The notes under the pieces are model-generated. The model did not search any database and had not been told where the DNA came from. It worked only from the letters and a program-made list of their open reading frames with translations. DNA of 64,000 nucleotides from Mucor racemosus (lineage: Eukaryota > Mucoromycota > Mucoromycetes > Mucorales > Mucoraceae), in NCBI GenBank assembly GCA_027405735.1, contig JAPEHQ010000003.1, forward strand, positions 2,046,001 to 2,110,000, given 5' to 3'. Position numbers and translations under genes: made by a program. Every line of letters starts with the position of its first letter. Position 1 is the first letter of the stretch. Positions 47,570-59,879 of this stretch are shown in pieces.

Positions 47570-47855
47570 TGCCAAAATGTGCACAAATGAACGTTACACT
47601 CTATGAATGCACAAATAAACGTTACACTCTATGAATGTTCATGGACGAAGAAATGTGCCGTGAACATTTCATGAACATTTGTTCACGAAAAAAAAATAAG
47701 GGTCTCTTTTTCGCACATTTTTGGCTGAGAAAATGTTCACAAAATATGAACATTTGTTCACGAAAAAAAATAAGGGTCTCTTTTTCGCACATTTTTGGCT
47801 GACAAAATGTTCACAAAACATGAACATTTGTTCATTTTATGAACATTTCTTCGCC
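47570..47855. repeat. Right subterminal repeat array with an ~84-bp tandem duplication
   Basis: Dense TGAACATT/AATGTTCA words as at the left end. A unit containing ATAAGGGTCTCTTTTTCGCA is present twice in direct tandem (about 47668-47751 and 47752-47833), nearly identical, so the duplication is recent. Confidence 0.75.
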
Positions 47856-47902
47856 GTGGTGTATATTTTGTATTTACTAGATCCGGTTGAAAACTACTAC
47901 TA

Positions 47903-49072
47903 TGCATTTTTGTTTCTGCAAAAAATACTTATTTCTTGTCGAGATATATATAAAAACAGTATCTCATATCATAACTTAAAACCTACTCCAACTGAGTTCC
48001 AAAATCGATTCGTGAAATCGACCGAAAAATGATGCAAAAATTAAAATCGTCTAGTAGCTCATGAACTGCAAAGTTGGACTAACGTATTAAATAAATTTTA
48101 TACAGTTTTAAATTCTGTATCTGTCTAAATAAAATTTAGACAAATGTTTTACATTAAATTTGGAGTAAAATGCGATTGAAATTTTAGAGGTTTTTTGAAG
48201 ATACACATCACTTTTTATAAACATGTTTCAAATAAAAGTTACGAAAATAATGCGCAAAACAATTATCTATCAATCGAGCTATTGCTGAACCTTATAGCTG
48301 CATTTTGCGTAGAGAAAAAGAGATTTTCGTCAATTTTTTTTCAAATTCAGAATTTGGGACGAGGATATACAGGGGGAAAAATTGAAGCTAGAAACGAAAG
48401 TATCTCTTTGTACACATTTTTGAGGATATCTCCACGAAAAATCAACATTTTAAAAAAAACTAAATTGTATATAAGAGATCTCAATGAGCTTGATGATATG
48501 AGTAAAAAAAAACTGCTACTCAATTTAACGAATATTTGGAAATCTATTACAAAAATGCCAAAAAAAAATGAAAAAAAAAATGCTCAGAATCTTTTGATAC
48601 TAAAATATGTTATAAAGCACTTTAAAACAAGCAAGTTTTATCATTAGCAAGTGTTAGTTTAGCTTAATTATTTCTAGAGATATGAAGCCTCAAAGTTTTC
48701 AATTTTTTAGCAGTGAAATACGCGTAAAAAATCTGAAACGTTAGCACTAAAAAATTAATACCACCTGCAAAAAGTAGGATATTTCTGGATACTTATTTTT
48801 GGATCAAAGCTGAGCATCTCAGGTACATTGACATATGATTTTTTCTTGGTGTTATTTAGTGAAAAAAAAAGTAAAGCAGGGATAAAAAGTGAGACCCAAG
48901 TTTTAAGGAAAAAATAATAAGCTCTACAAGTTTTTGAGACTTTCGCGAAATAAAAAACAAACCCAGGAACAGGTAGCATAATGCGACTAAATTATATTTA
49001 TTTTTCAGTATATAAGGTAAGTAAAGAGGTTGGTGATATATAGAAAAGATAACACGTTCCAATTCTGAAGAT
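47903..49072 (-). repeat. Orphan ~1.15-kb repeat family, copy D (longest open frame)
   Basis: Inverted relative to copy A. It has the most intact frame of the family: 150 codons at 48195-48647 (plus strand), starting MKIHITFYKHVSNKSYEN and containing RDLNELDDMSKKKLLLNL. The opposite strand keeps the 74-codon frame 48979-48755. The encoded sequences are Lys/Asn/Leu-rich and match nothing I know. Confidence 0.8.
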
Positions 49073-51364
49073 TAGTACTGTACGATAATTTTCCTCTTCT
49101 GACATCGATATACATAAGAATCTATTAATCATTTAAAAAGCTTTTGCATCTACAAATTACATTTGCAATGTGAGAATCGAATAATTAATAATCTTTACTT
49201 TCGGTATATTTATTTTCTGTTTTGGGTTTACGAGAAGAATACAAATTACTCTACATATACCAATAAACATAAATACTGTAATAACAAAAAGGTGCTGAAG
49301 TACGTACCACGACGAGTATATGCGTGCAATAAGATTGGTACTATACTATCATGTAAACATATGGTCATAAATATAGTTTGTATGTAGATTTTTATTGATT
49401 TAAGGAACCAATTTGATACATATTAATAAACTATTCAGAATTTGTGATCAAGTTTTTTGGTACGCGCGGCTCTTCATCTTATCTTATTCAATGTAACTTT
49501 TATTGCATTATGTTGCCTGATCAAGTAGTTGATCTTTAATTGTAAATTTTGAATATAAAGAGCAGAAAAAAACGCGCAATGATGCATGGATACCTTCTGA
49601 ATCAGTTGGAGGTAGATAATGAGTATTGTTTTCATCGTGGTAGGTTCTATCACATTTGAGTTTGTAACTTTTTGCTTTAGCTACAGCTGCCACTATTAAG
49701 ATTTAGCCCTGAAAAACAACAATTTTTATGGCCATTTTTAGATTTCGTATATATATGACACATCTTCGTGCCACAGGGAAAACACAGTAGCCTCCGTACA
49801 ATATACAGTGCATTTAAGCAAAGGCAACTATGATAAGTCGGTCGATTAATTTATTGTCTACAAAAGCTAGGTATCTCCTTGATCTCTGTTAAACGGGTAT
49901 TTCTATATTCGGACATGTAGATTTTGTTCAACAAAATCAAATACAATATGAAAGACAAATAATACTGTATTATAGCCGTCTCTTTAAAAGTGAAATATAA
50001 ATATATTTACCTAATTCAGGTAAAAATATATGCATATGTAAGCATGTACCGATCAGATTGAATTTGGACAATCCAATTTTTCAATGACTAATTGCCTTTA
50101 CTGACTTCTACATTTTTAGAAAGGAATAGTTCGATCACGAACAAGCTATGTTATCGAACGCAACGTAACATCTGATTTTAATCGAGACGCCGCTAATATC
50201 GAGATTTTAGCACCCATCTCTACTATATTGATCTCAAGAAGTCATGATATATATATTTTAACAAAATACTCTGGTCTGTTTGCTATGATGTATACTGTGC
50301 ATGGTCAAATATTTTGTCATGCAGGAAAATATAAACTAGAAAAAGTACGGTCCATACAGTAAAAGCACTGTTATCAAATTGGTGTCACTGAAACAATATA
50401 CGTATCATTCATAGCCAATTGACAAATATAGCCAATTTAGTAAGATGCCATGAGTACCAAGATAATCCGGTAATATTAATCTGAAACGTTCAAATCTTAA
50501 CTAGCTTATTACATCTTGCAAACAAGAAAGAAATCCCTCAGATAAGACTGAATGAGGCAGAACACTATTAGCTTTTTCTCGGGAAGCTCCTTTTATAGTT
50601 ACAATTAACTTGTGTAACTGGCCGTCTTTTTAGACATGGAATAATAGTGGTAAAATATCTCGGCAAGTTCTTTTAGCACTAACGAAAATAATACTCAGGG
50701 AAAACAAAAAGATCTTCAAAATCACAGGTGAAAAATTAATGGGAGCCAAGACAAAAAGTTTTTGAGACTTCAAATTTAATGAAATAGTGTAGTACTAAAA
50801 CTGTGATAACCAGAATTAGGCGTAAATGACGTACAGTTCTAATCAATGTGGTCCATTAAAGGCAATTCGAATTGCTTGAATTACAGAACTCAGAACGCGA
50901 AAGCACTATCATTCAGTTCGCAGAATTTTCCTGCCCCTTAATCATGTTTCTTTTTAATCTGTTTTGCGTTTTCTGATACTTGAAAAGTATTTTTATGAGC
51001 TTTTATTTTTCTTCCGGTAAAACATATTTAGGTAGTACTTTAGGTAACTTTCCAACCTCAACAAGAATTTATCGATTGATGGGGGGGGGGGGCGAGCGGG
51101 TTCCGCGCTCTTTTTGCCCTGGTTCAGGTGAACGAAAATAACAACAGAAACCCCGAAATAACGCTAAATTTTTTCTTGTATTCTCAAATTCATACTAAAA
51201 TAAATTTCGAGATCTTGCAAGAGTTTTTCTTTGCTCTCTCTTTCTCGAAATTATACTAATTTAAGCCTAATCCAGTGTGGATATTCTTGAATTTTTCTTC
51301 AGCATTTTTTTTTGTATAATTTTTAGTTTTTTTTTATTTACCTATCAAATTAAATGAAATAGCA
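49073..51364. other. Long intergenic stretch upstream of the MscS-like gene
   Basis: No gene recognised in 2.3 kb. A short minus-strand frame (49693-49508) reads DRTYHDENNTHYLPPTDSEG and may be a scrap of a mobile-element zinc-finger region. A G-run (51080-51091) followed by GCGAGCGGGTTCCGCGC is the only GC-rich spot. The final ~130 bp are pyrimidine-rich promoter/leader. Confidence 0.45.
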
Positions 51365-51481
51365 ATGTACGATACAAAGGTACAGGATGAAGCCAATTTG
51401 AAACAAGAAGAGGCCATGACAACAGATCGTCAACAACATGAACCCTATAACAACAACAATAATAATAACAACAACAACAAC

Positions 51482-51519
<38 letters not shown>

Positions 51520-54500
51520 CACTACATTACATCAAGATGAGCCATCAACAACTTACAATTCACCTGAACCCACACATCAGGCTCAAAGGCCTCTAAATGC
51601 TAGAGCACATCCTTCTTCCTTTTCCGTTATAAGTACAGATGATGAGGAATATCATGATGATCGTCTGCTGATTGATGATGGCATTCCATCTACTGTACCT
51701 TTGGAAGCTCTTGCTGGTCCTGCTTTGATCTTGCCCTCAAATGACATTGATGGCCATACTCTTAATGAAGATTTCGATTGGGCAGGCCGAGAAGACGATG
51801 ATGATGAATTGGACAAGAAAGACGAAGATAATGGAAAGAAGGCGAGAGGTGCATTGGCACAAAATAGTGTTATTATTTGTCTGAACAAGAATTCTTCGCA
51901 TATTGCATGGACTTGCATTCTCTTATTTGGTTGTATTTTCATCGCTATCGATGTTGCTATTTTTGTTGCTTATCGAGATCGAACAAGCAAAACTTCATAT
52001 GGCTTACAGTTATGGTTTACCTGGATCTGCTTCATGTGGTGGATTGGTTTTATGTCACAATTATTTGTTGAATTAGTGCCTTGGGCAATCAAGAAAAGTG
52101 TTGGTTATTTAAGACCTCAGTCTACCGAAGTACTTCGTATGAGATTATCAGTAAGTTTTGCAAAATTATGCAATAAAACAATAACTTATGTTTCTTTTTT
52201 GGTAGTATTATATGGCTTTGCGTGTCTATATCAAATTATTTGTCATCTCTGCATGGGCTTGGGGCTCCTGGGCGTTTATTAAAGCCCATATCCCCTTGCC
52301 ATTGATTAGTTCTACTGCTGAAGAAGGCAACAAGTATGAATCTGAACCTTCGTATGTTGGTGTTTTCTATAGCATTTGGGAATGTTTTTTCTTTGCGACA
52401 TTATTTCTTTTCATAGAAAAGTTTATTTTACAATTAATTGGTAATACAGCTTCAGATTATACTATGATAATGTTGTACTAACTTTTTTTTTTATTATTTT
52501 TTTTTTTATAATAGTTACATCCTTTCACAAGTAAGTTATTGCTCAATGCTATAAATGATTTAGTTTACTAATTATATTGTTGCACGGTTCATTAGGAAAG
52601 CATATGGAGATCGAATTAAAGATAACGACAAAGCACTCCGCATATTGGATAGACTCAAAAAGATGAAGAGAAAGAATCCACAGGAATTTCTTATGAAACG
52701 TATTCGTCGTAAAAATAAGGCTATCAGTGGTACAAACCCAAATACACCAAGTAGATCACATTCTATGGATGAAAATACGCCCAATGATCATTATTTTAGT
52801 ACTAATCCCAATCAACAACAATCTAAATCCATTATTGCTAATCAGCAACAATATACTGATGGTAAATCAAATGTAAAATTCCCAACTCAAAATATGGATA
52901 CCTTGATTGCTATTCCTCCGTTAGAAGATCGAGGCAACAATAGACCTGATGATGAAAAGCATGATTTTACACAAAACGAAGAACAAACAACAACACCCGA
53001 TGCCACTAACAAGCCTTCGCTAGGTTATGATGAAATGCTTTCTAATAATAATAATAATACCAAAAAGAAAGGATTCATTAATAAATTCACACACAAGATG
53101 AAGAAGAATCAACCAGATACTCCTTCCGGAGATGAGGGCAACATCACTCCACCTCCTCCTCCTTTGTCAAGAGAGAACACATGGTTTTCTCGAAACAGTC
53201 AAGATGAGAAAGGTTTCTTTGGTGCAACCCGTGATTTTGGCCTGAGTACTACCGCCATACCTGGAAAACTTTTAAAGGGTGGTTACAATAAATTTGTATC
53301 ACAAAACAATAATCTTAAAGCTGGTCATCAAACCGCCAATTCAACTAACCAAGCAAAATATTTAGCCAAGAAAATTTACACAAATATAGTGGGGCCTGAT
53401 AGTAATCGTGATACCATTGTTGAGGCCGATATCTATCCTTTCTTTAGAACTACCAAGGAGGCTACTTTTGCTTTTAGTCTTTTTGATACTGATGGAAATG
53501 GTGATATTAGTAAAAGAGAGCTGCGATCGGGTTGTATCCGAATTTACCGTGAGCGTAAAAATTTGACTCGATCTATGCGTGATTTATCTCAAGCTACTGG
53601 TAAATTAGACATTATTTTGATGATTATCTTTGTTATTATTTGGGCTATTATCGTTTGCGCTGCTTTTGGTGTCGATGTTGGTACTGATTTGATGCCTCTT
53701 TGGAGTGCATTTGTTGCTGCTAGTTTTGTATTTGGTACATCGGCCAAAGATGCGTTTGAAGCAATAATATTTGTATTTGTTACTGTAAGTCAATTTCAAT
53801 AGTTAAATATTATCATTATCTAATAATATTTATTTATAATAGCATCCTTTTGATTCTGGCGATAGAGTCTTTATTCAAGGCGAAAATTGGGTTGTTCATA
53901 ATGTTGGATTATTAGTTACTACTTTTCTGTATGTGTTACAAAAATCATACACACTATGCATGCACACATCTAACACTTTTACATTAGTAAATGGGATGGC
54001 TCAATTGTTTATGCCAAAAATTCAGTTCTCACAACACAATACATCATCAATGTTAGAAGATCAGGCCGCACAGGAGAAACAGTTGGTAATGACATATATT
54101 AAAACAGCTCATTATTAAAAAAAAAAAAAACTAAAATACCAATACAACTGTTAGAACTTCAGATTAGTTTTGCAACACCTTCTTGGAAGATCAGAAAAAT
54201 CACTGACCATATGATTGAATGGTGTAATCAATTTCCAAAGTTATATTCAACAAATTCAGCTTCTACAAATATCACTGGCTTCCAAAACCAAAATATTGTT
54301 AATCTATCTTTTTACTTTGAACACACTCAAAATTGGCAAGATCCTGGAGGTCGCTGGCTTCGTCATAATAATTTTATGATGGAATTAAAAGAAGAATGTG
54401 AACGTCTTGAAATTACTTATTCTTTGCCTCCTCAACCTTTTGTTGAAGGTAATAGACAAAACGATGCTTCTCCTGAAACTTATAATATGGGTGATAAGGC

Positions 54501-54681
54501 TGGTTACGGTCTTGAAGGTATGCAGAAAAGAAGACCTTGGAATAACGATGATGAAGACGACTTTAAGAACACTCCTATTGATGGTAGTTCAACTGCTCAT
54601 TCTGGTAATAGTGGTGGCTCTGATAATTCTGGTGCCAATGCAGGAGCTGCTTCTGCCATGATGTTTGCTGCAAACATGTAA
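51365..54681 (+). CDS. MscS-like mechanosensitive ion channel with EF hand (Msy1/Msy2 type)
   Basis: Tension-gated channel of the fungal MscS family, which in fission yeast (Msy1, Msy2) sits in ER membranes and controls calcium on osmotic shock. Seen: seven exons, 51365-52150, 52206-52440, 52515-52530 (16 nt), 52596-53784, 53843-53928, 53988-54085 and 54155-54681, giving 978 residues. A long Asn run (about residues 30-50) and an acidic cytosolic N-terminus come first. Membrane segments lie near 178-203, 211-236, 265-290 and 313-340, then a hydrophilic loop. The EF hand DTDGNGDISKRE is near residue 640. A final membrane pair near 680-705 and the pore helix follow. The MscS beta domain reads HPFDSGDRVFIQGENW, then NVRRSGRTGETVELQ. 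The C-terminus is Gly/Ser/Asn-rich. Confidence 0.92.
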
Positions 54682-55353
54682 ATTTTGTAAATTTTGATGA
54701 TAATAAAACTTTGTATGGAACCACATTTTATAGACATAAATTTTAAAGAGTTTTCTCTTTTATGATTCAAAACAGAGGAGCAGATAGCTCAATTTGGTGT
54801 AATAATTATAATCATGTAAAACATTTGTCGACATTGTTTGCTTTCAATCAATTACAATACTTGATGTCTGAAGTTACAAAAACATTGCATGCCAAATGAA
54901 TGTCACGAAACTGTATATTGATCCCGAAGAGATATATTTTATAGCCATTACAACCGTTTTTTTTTCATAAAAAAAAAAACCTAAATGTGTAATCTAGACA
55001 TGAGAATTTATAATTGTATATTTTTATTGGGAAAAAGCTACTTTTAAAAGCATTAAAAAATTCTTTAAAAAGAATATAAAAATCGATGGACTTTTAAAAA
55101 TAGAATCGAGTCGAAAAAAAGTTACCTGAAATGCACTTGTATTGGTTCTGTAGCACCGAAGTAATCCTTTAATGTTTCGATTACATGATACTAGAGACAA
55201 TATGAACCTCCTGAATAATTACAATTCAGACTGCTTCTGTTGTTTCGTATATTAAAGCATCAGTAGTAATAATAGTTTATTTTGTAACAATATGAAATGT
55301 TGTCTTTTTCTTTCTTTACTTCTACTTAACTGTTACATATAGTAGTGTATAAA
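54682..55353. other. Intergenic region between the channel and bHLH genes
   Basis: The channel 3-prime end has an AATAAAA signal near 54701. The rest is AT-rich promoter space for the bHLH gene. No further feature. Confidence 0.5.
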
Positions 55354-56354
55354 ATGGATGCTACTACAACATCATATAACAATTCGTTAAATTTATATAA
55401 CAGCAATAATCGTTGTGTTCAACAACAAACGCAGGCACAATATCAACAGCAATATCCGGTTCTAAATCAAGGGCAATTGTATGGGTCTAGCTCTCATCTA
55501 AATCACCAGGCAGAATTAATGTGGGAAAAACAATATAATCAACAACAACAACAACAACAACAACATCCAGAGCAGCATAAACCCTCATACATTGTTCCCG
55601 ATGAAGACTATCCTACTATACCTCAACATTTTCGTAATACTTATAACTCATATTATACAACAGCTACAGAGAATATTACTCGAAACATCAAAACAAAGGA
55701 TGAGTCTCCATTGTTTATGTGTAGTGCAGAAGAACACTCTAAAGTGACAACAAACAATAAATATCGAAACAATTCTTGTAAAAACAAAAGTTTCTTGAGT
55801 TTGATTAAAGAAGATTCTAATAAACCGTTGATTATCGCTGATAATGAAGGTTGTTGCGGTGAAGAAGATGATGATGAAGAAGAAGAAGAGGAAGAAGAGG
55901 AAGATCAAGATGACAATCATGCAAAAAAGAGGTAAATGTACATATATCTGCAAATAAATAAATCTTGTGTTCATAACAAAAATGTGTATCTTTATAATGC
56001 TTTTAGGTCGATAAACAGTAAACCAAATGTTGTTGAAAAAAAAAGACATCGAAGAGAATCGCATAATGCAGGTTTGTGATTAACGATTGCATGCGTTTGT
56101 AGTGAACTAACGACTTTCTTGCAGTTGAAAGAAGAAGACGAAACAATATAAATGATAATATCAGAAATTTGGGTGCACTTTTGCCTGAAAATATGTGTCA
56201 AGGGAAACTCAACAAAGGCACAATATTGAGAGGTTCTGTCATGTATATAAACATGTTAAATGATCAACTATCTAAATACAAGGAGAGACTAGAACATTTG
56301 AAGTATGAAGCTGCCGCTTTGAATCCTTCATTATTGAATCAAACACACCAATAA
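55354..56354 (+). CDS. bHLH transcription factor
   Basis: Putative nuclear regulator. Seen: exons 55354-55931, 56007-56071 and 56125-56354 join to 290 residues. The N-terminal part is Gln/Asn-rich (CAA tract near 55540-55562). A long acidic run (about residues 170-190) precedes the basic region KKRHRRESHNAVERRRRNNI, which is split by the second intron. Helix 1 is NDNIRNLGALLPE, the loop is short, and helix 2 is KGTILRGSVMYINMLNDQL, followed by a short coiled coil. The H..E..R pattern of the basic region predicts binding to E-box CACGTG-type sites, as in USF/MITF-like factors. The start at 55354 is the first ATG; the codon three triplets upstream is GTG. Confidence 0.88.
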
Positions 56355-56698
56355 CTAATGCTATAATGGAGCATTTTGTATGATTATTTATAGTATTTCA
56401 AGAGATTATGTATTAGACCAAGAAATGAAGTTTTCTGTAATATATATTTTATATTTTCACTTATTTAATACCAATGTGCCATAATAATTTCAATTCGTGT
56501 TTATGAAAGAACGGGAGATATGTAATTGTATACTAAATGCACATAACTGTAAAAAGAATAACAAATCAAGTTAAAATTTATCAGAAATTAGATTCATACA
56601 GTATTCTTCTTTTCTCTCTTTCTCTCTCTCCCTCTCTCTTTAACTTTCATTTCAATGCATTGTACATTAAACCATCTGAAATTATTATTTTTATTCTA
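56355..56698. other. 3-prime region of the bHLH gene
   Basis: AT-rich, with a CT-rich stretch (56609-56640). No gene seen. Confidence 0.4.
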
Positions 56699-57560
56699 TC
56701 TAATGGTACAAATTTCATTTGCTGATGCTTTAGCCGAGGAGGCGAGCGCGCAAAAAGCATCCGAGAAAAAAGCCATACTCGGTTTGATATGGTCCGTAAT
56801 AAGAGCCAAATCAGATCATACAGCCAATGAAAACACGATGCTTTTGAGAAGCCCTGAGCAGCCAACCGATAAAAAAAGATTTGCAAATAGAGCCAGAACA
56901 GAAGCAAAAACAAAATGAACGTTATACACAGGAAAAGTTACCAAGCCAAATGGCTCCAATTGAGAGGGCAGTGTTATACCTTCGACCAAAAGCCGACGAA
57001 AGATGGGCGATAAAGGAAGAAGGGTATGTAATATTTTCAAATGACAAACTTTTATTCTGATTTAAAGTTTCCATATAAGATTAATTATATGGGTAGTATC
57101 AAATATTCTCCAATCTAAATCAAATAATATACTTATAGTATTATTGCTTTTAATAGCAAAGTTTGCATATTTAACCAATTAATCTTTTGTACAGAATTGT
57201 AATCTATATCAAGGTAACAGAATGCTTCTATTGGCGTTCAAGGGCGCAGTGCGCACCTTTGATTGTTGGAACAGAAAGGTACGCTTGCGTGGCTAAATTT
57301 TCTATAATAATAAGCTTACTTACTACACGAACAATTTCAATTGGATACCACCTGTATTTCTGAAGCCGGCCCCTGATTATCGGTTGCGAATATGGAGTCA
57401 ACCATCCGAAGCAGGCATTATTGATAAATACATTACATAATTCTCCATGATTCCTCGACCAGATGATGGGTACATGTTCTCTTACAACAAATCAGTAGTA
57501 ATGGATGAGTTAAATACTACATTACCGCCCGATACAAGAATCCTTATTGACCAATTTCAA
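56699..57560 (+). pseudogene. Unrecognised gene remnant with atypical base composition
   Basis: A GC-richer block reads DALAEEASAQKASEKKAILG, then TDKKRFANRARTEAKTK. After a one-base frame change it reads NERYTQEKLPSQMAPIERAV, then RPKADERWAIKEEG, up to a donor-like GTATGT at 57028. A plausible next exon (57195-57280) reads GIVIYIKVTECFYWRSRAQ, and a later stretch reads PDYRLRIWSQPSEAGIID and DDGYMFSYNKSVVMDELN before stops. Amino-acid composition and codon use look like real protein, but no family is recognised and the frame is broken. It could be a relic of a host gene or of a mobile element. Confidence 0.35.
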
Positions 57561-57799
57561 AGATGATCTATTGATGTAAATTTGCTTAATGGCTGGCACT
57601 TTCAATGTCGCAAATTTTTTATTTCATAATTCTGAACATTAGAATATACTTGAGATAATTGGCTGTTTAATATCCTCGAAAACCGACAACAATACTGAGC
57701 AGTTGATTGGTATTATGTGTATGTGTGTGTTGTGGCCACAAACTGATCACAAAATTGTTTATAGAAGAAACTAAGCATCTAAATTGAGGTATTAGTTTA

Positions 57800-58745
57800 A
57801 ACCTATGGTATATAACTGGGTTTCAAAATTGATTTGATGATGAAAAAACGATCGAAAAATGATTCAAAAATTAAAATCGTTTAGTAGCTCATGAACTGCA
57901 AAATAAGTTGGACAAACGTATTAAATAAATTTTGTACAGTTTTGGGTTCTGCATCCATCCAAACAAAACTTAGACAAATATTTTACATTAAATTTGGCGC
58001 AAAATGCAATTGAAAATTTGAAGGTTTTTTGAAGATACACGCCATCTTTTATAAAAATATTTCAAATAAAAGTTATAAAAATAATGCATAAAAAAATTAT
58101 CTATCGATTGAGCTATTGCTGAACCTTCTAGCTCCATTCATCGTAGAGAAAACGAAATTTTTGTCATTTTTTTTTTCAAATTCGGAATTTGGGATGAGGG
58201 TATGCAGGGGGAAAATTGAAGCTTAAAGCAAAGGTATCTCTTTGCACACATTTTTGAGGATATCTCCACGAAAAATCAATATTTTGAAAAAAACTAAATT
58301 GAGTTCGGTAGAGCTCAATAAGATTGATGACATGAATGTAGCCAAAGTGCTGCTCAATTTAAAGAATATTTTGAAATCTACTACAAAAATGTGAAAAAAA
58401 AATAAAATAAAAAAAAAAGTGTTCAAAATTTTTTTATATCGAGATATGTTATAAAGCACTTCAAAGCAAGTAATTTTTATTATTCAACACTGTTAGTATA
58501 GCTTAATTTTTTCTAGAGATATGAAGCCTCAAAGTTTTCAATCCATTAGCAGTGAAATACGCGTAAAAAATCTGAAACCTTAGTACTGAAAAATTAATAC
58601 CACCTGCAAAAAGTAGGATATTTCCGGATACTTGTTTTTGGATTAAAGTTCATGATCTCAGGTACATTGGCGTATAATTTTTTCTTGGTATTATTTAATG
58701 AAAAAAAAAGTTGAGCAGTGATAAAAAAATTGAGTCAATTTTCAA
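57800..58745 (-). repeat. Orphan ~1.15-kb repeat family, copy E (shorter)
   Basis: Inverted relative to copy A. It keeps the central landmarks (GATATCTCCACGAAAAATCA, ACGCGTAAAAAATCTGAAAC, the GGATATTTCCGGATAC box) but lacks the end beyond the 58740 region. The internal frame is broken by several changes. This is the most diverged copy. Confidence 0.75.
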
Positions 58746-59879
58746 ATTTTAAAAGTTTTAATTTCCACTTTTCTGATGAGGTACAAAGTAGTTATAGTAC
58801 ACAGCTCTAAAGTAACTATAAGTTTGATTTGTACAAAATGAATAAATAATGCCTTAAACAGTAGTAATGACCTAAAACATCGCCCAAGATACCAATTGGA
58901 GCCTTTTTGGAAGTTTTTATGGTATAGATTGATTTGAATTGAACGTTCAGCAAATATTGCGTAAGAAAAATTAAACAAATTTCAAAAGATGAAAAGTGCT
59001 CATGCTTTGATATACTTTAGCATAAATTCATTCACTTTTTTTCACATTTAATTCGCAAGATTTAATAACATTCTTTCTTGAAAGTATATTGGTTTTCATG
59101 CTTTTCAAATACATTTGCTCTTTTCAGCTATGCAAGGATAAATTGAATTGGATGCTACTGCAGAAAACTGACTAAAAAAAAATGACGTGATAAACAGAAT
59201 TAGGGTCAGGATTCGGGTTAAAAATAACATTGCTTCATTGTTGAAGGCTGAAACGACAACCGCAAAGGAAAAATGTTACAGGGATTATTTGAATTCATTA
59301 AATGTCATTATGAATAGGTTTCAGGTTATAATGGCATAGCACATTTGAAGGTAAATAGCAAATAACATCATTATGCAAGCGATGAAACTCCTTGAACAAA
59401 ACGCAAAAAGTGTGACGTATTTGAGTGTACATTCATTCTCCCCGAAGAAAACAAGAGAACCCACACAAATAGATCAATAGAACATGATATGATCCCTTGA
59501 CTGAACCAGCATCTCATCTTTTCTTTGTTTATTTACAATTAGCTTTACGTTTCCCCATTCTTTGTATTTGATATAAATCAACAAGATCTTTCAGAAAAAG
59601 AAATCCCAAAAGAAACCATGATTACTGAAAAAATGTTAAAATCAGAAATCCTGCAAAAGATTTAAAAGGTGAATTATTGCTTTGTGATTATGATATATGA
59701 ATAAAAAAGTACTTATTTTTTTATTATTATTATAACTACATAATTTTGATTTACAAGGGAAAAAAGAAATAGAATGGGGTGGAGAGAAATGCCAATAAAT
59801 ATTAGGAAGGTAAGTTAATTTTTTTGAAGTTAAAGAAATGTGGTATATGTACAAAAATTAAAGAAAATGAATTAGTGAT
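58746..59879. other. Gap downstream of the duplicated-domain gene
   Basis: No gene recognised. It contains the 3-prime UTR of the minus-strand gene starting at 62197, plus AT-rich DNA. Confidence 0.5.

Larger units (their letters stand above)
42471..47861 (-). mobile_element. 5.4-kb CACTA/EnSpm-like transposon with subterminal repeats
   Basis: The terminal inverted repeats are CACCACGGCGAA (42471) and TTCGCCGTGGTG (ending 47861), followed inward by AAATG/CATTT. TAT flanks both sides (42468-42470 and 47862-47864), a 3-bp target duplication. Both ends carry dense subterminal arrays of AATGTTCA and TGAACATT words. The minus strand holds a decayed TNP2/Plavaka-like transposase (44784-45897). All three properties fit the CACTA superfamily. 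A 486-bp pogo-type MITE is nested inside. Confidence 0.8.

Noticed and set aside
42478..47855. CRISPR-like or satellite arrays
   Set aside because: The repeated words are short, irregularly spaced and in both orientations, and they occur only at the two ends of a transposon; nothing resembles repeat-spacer structure.
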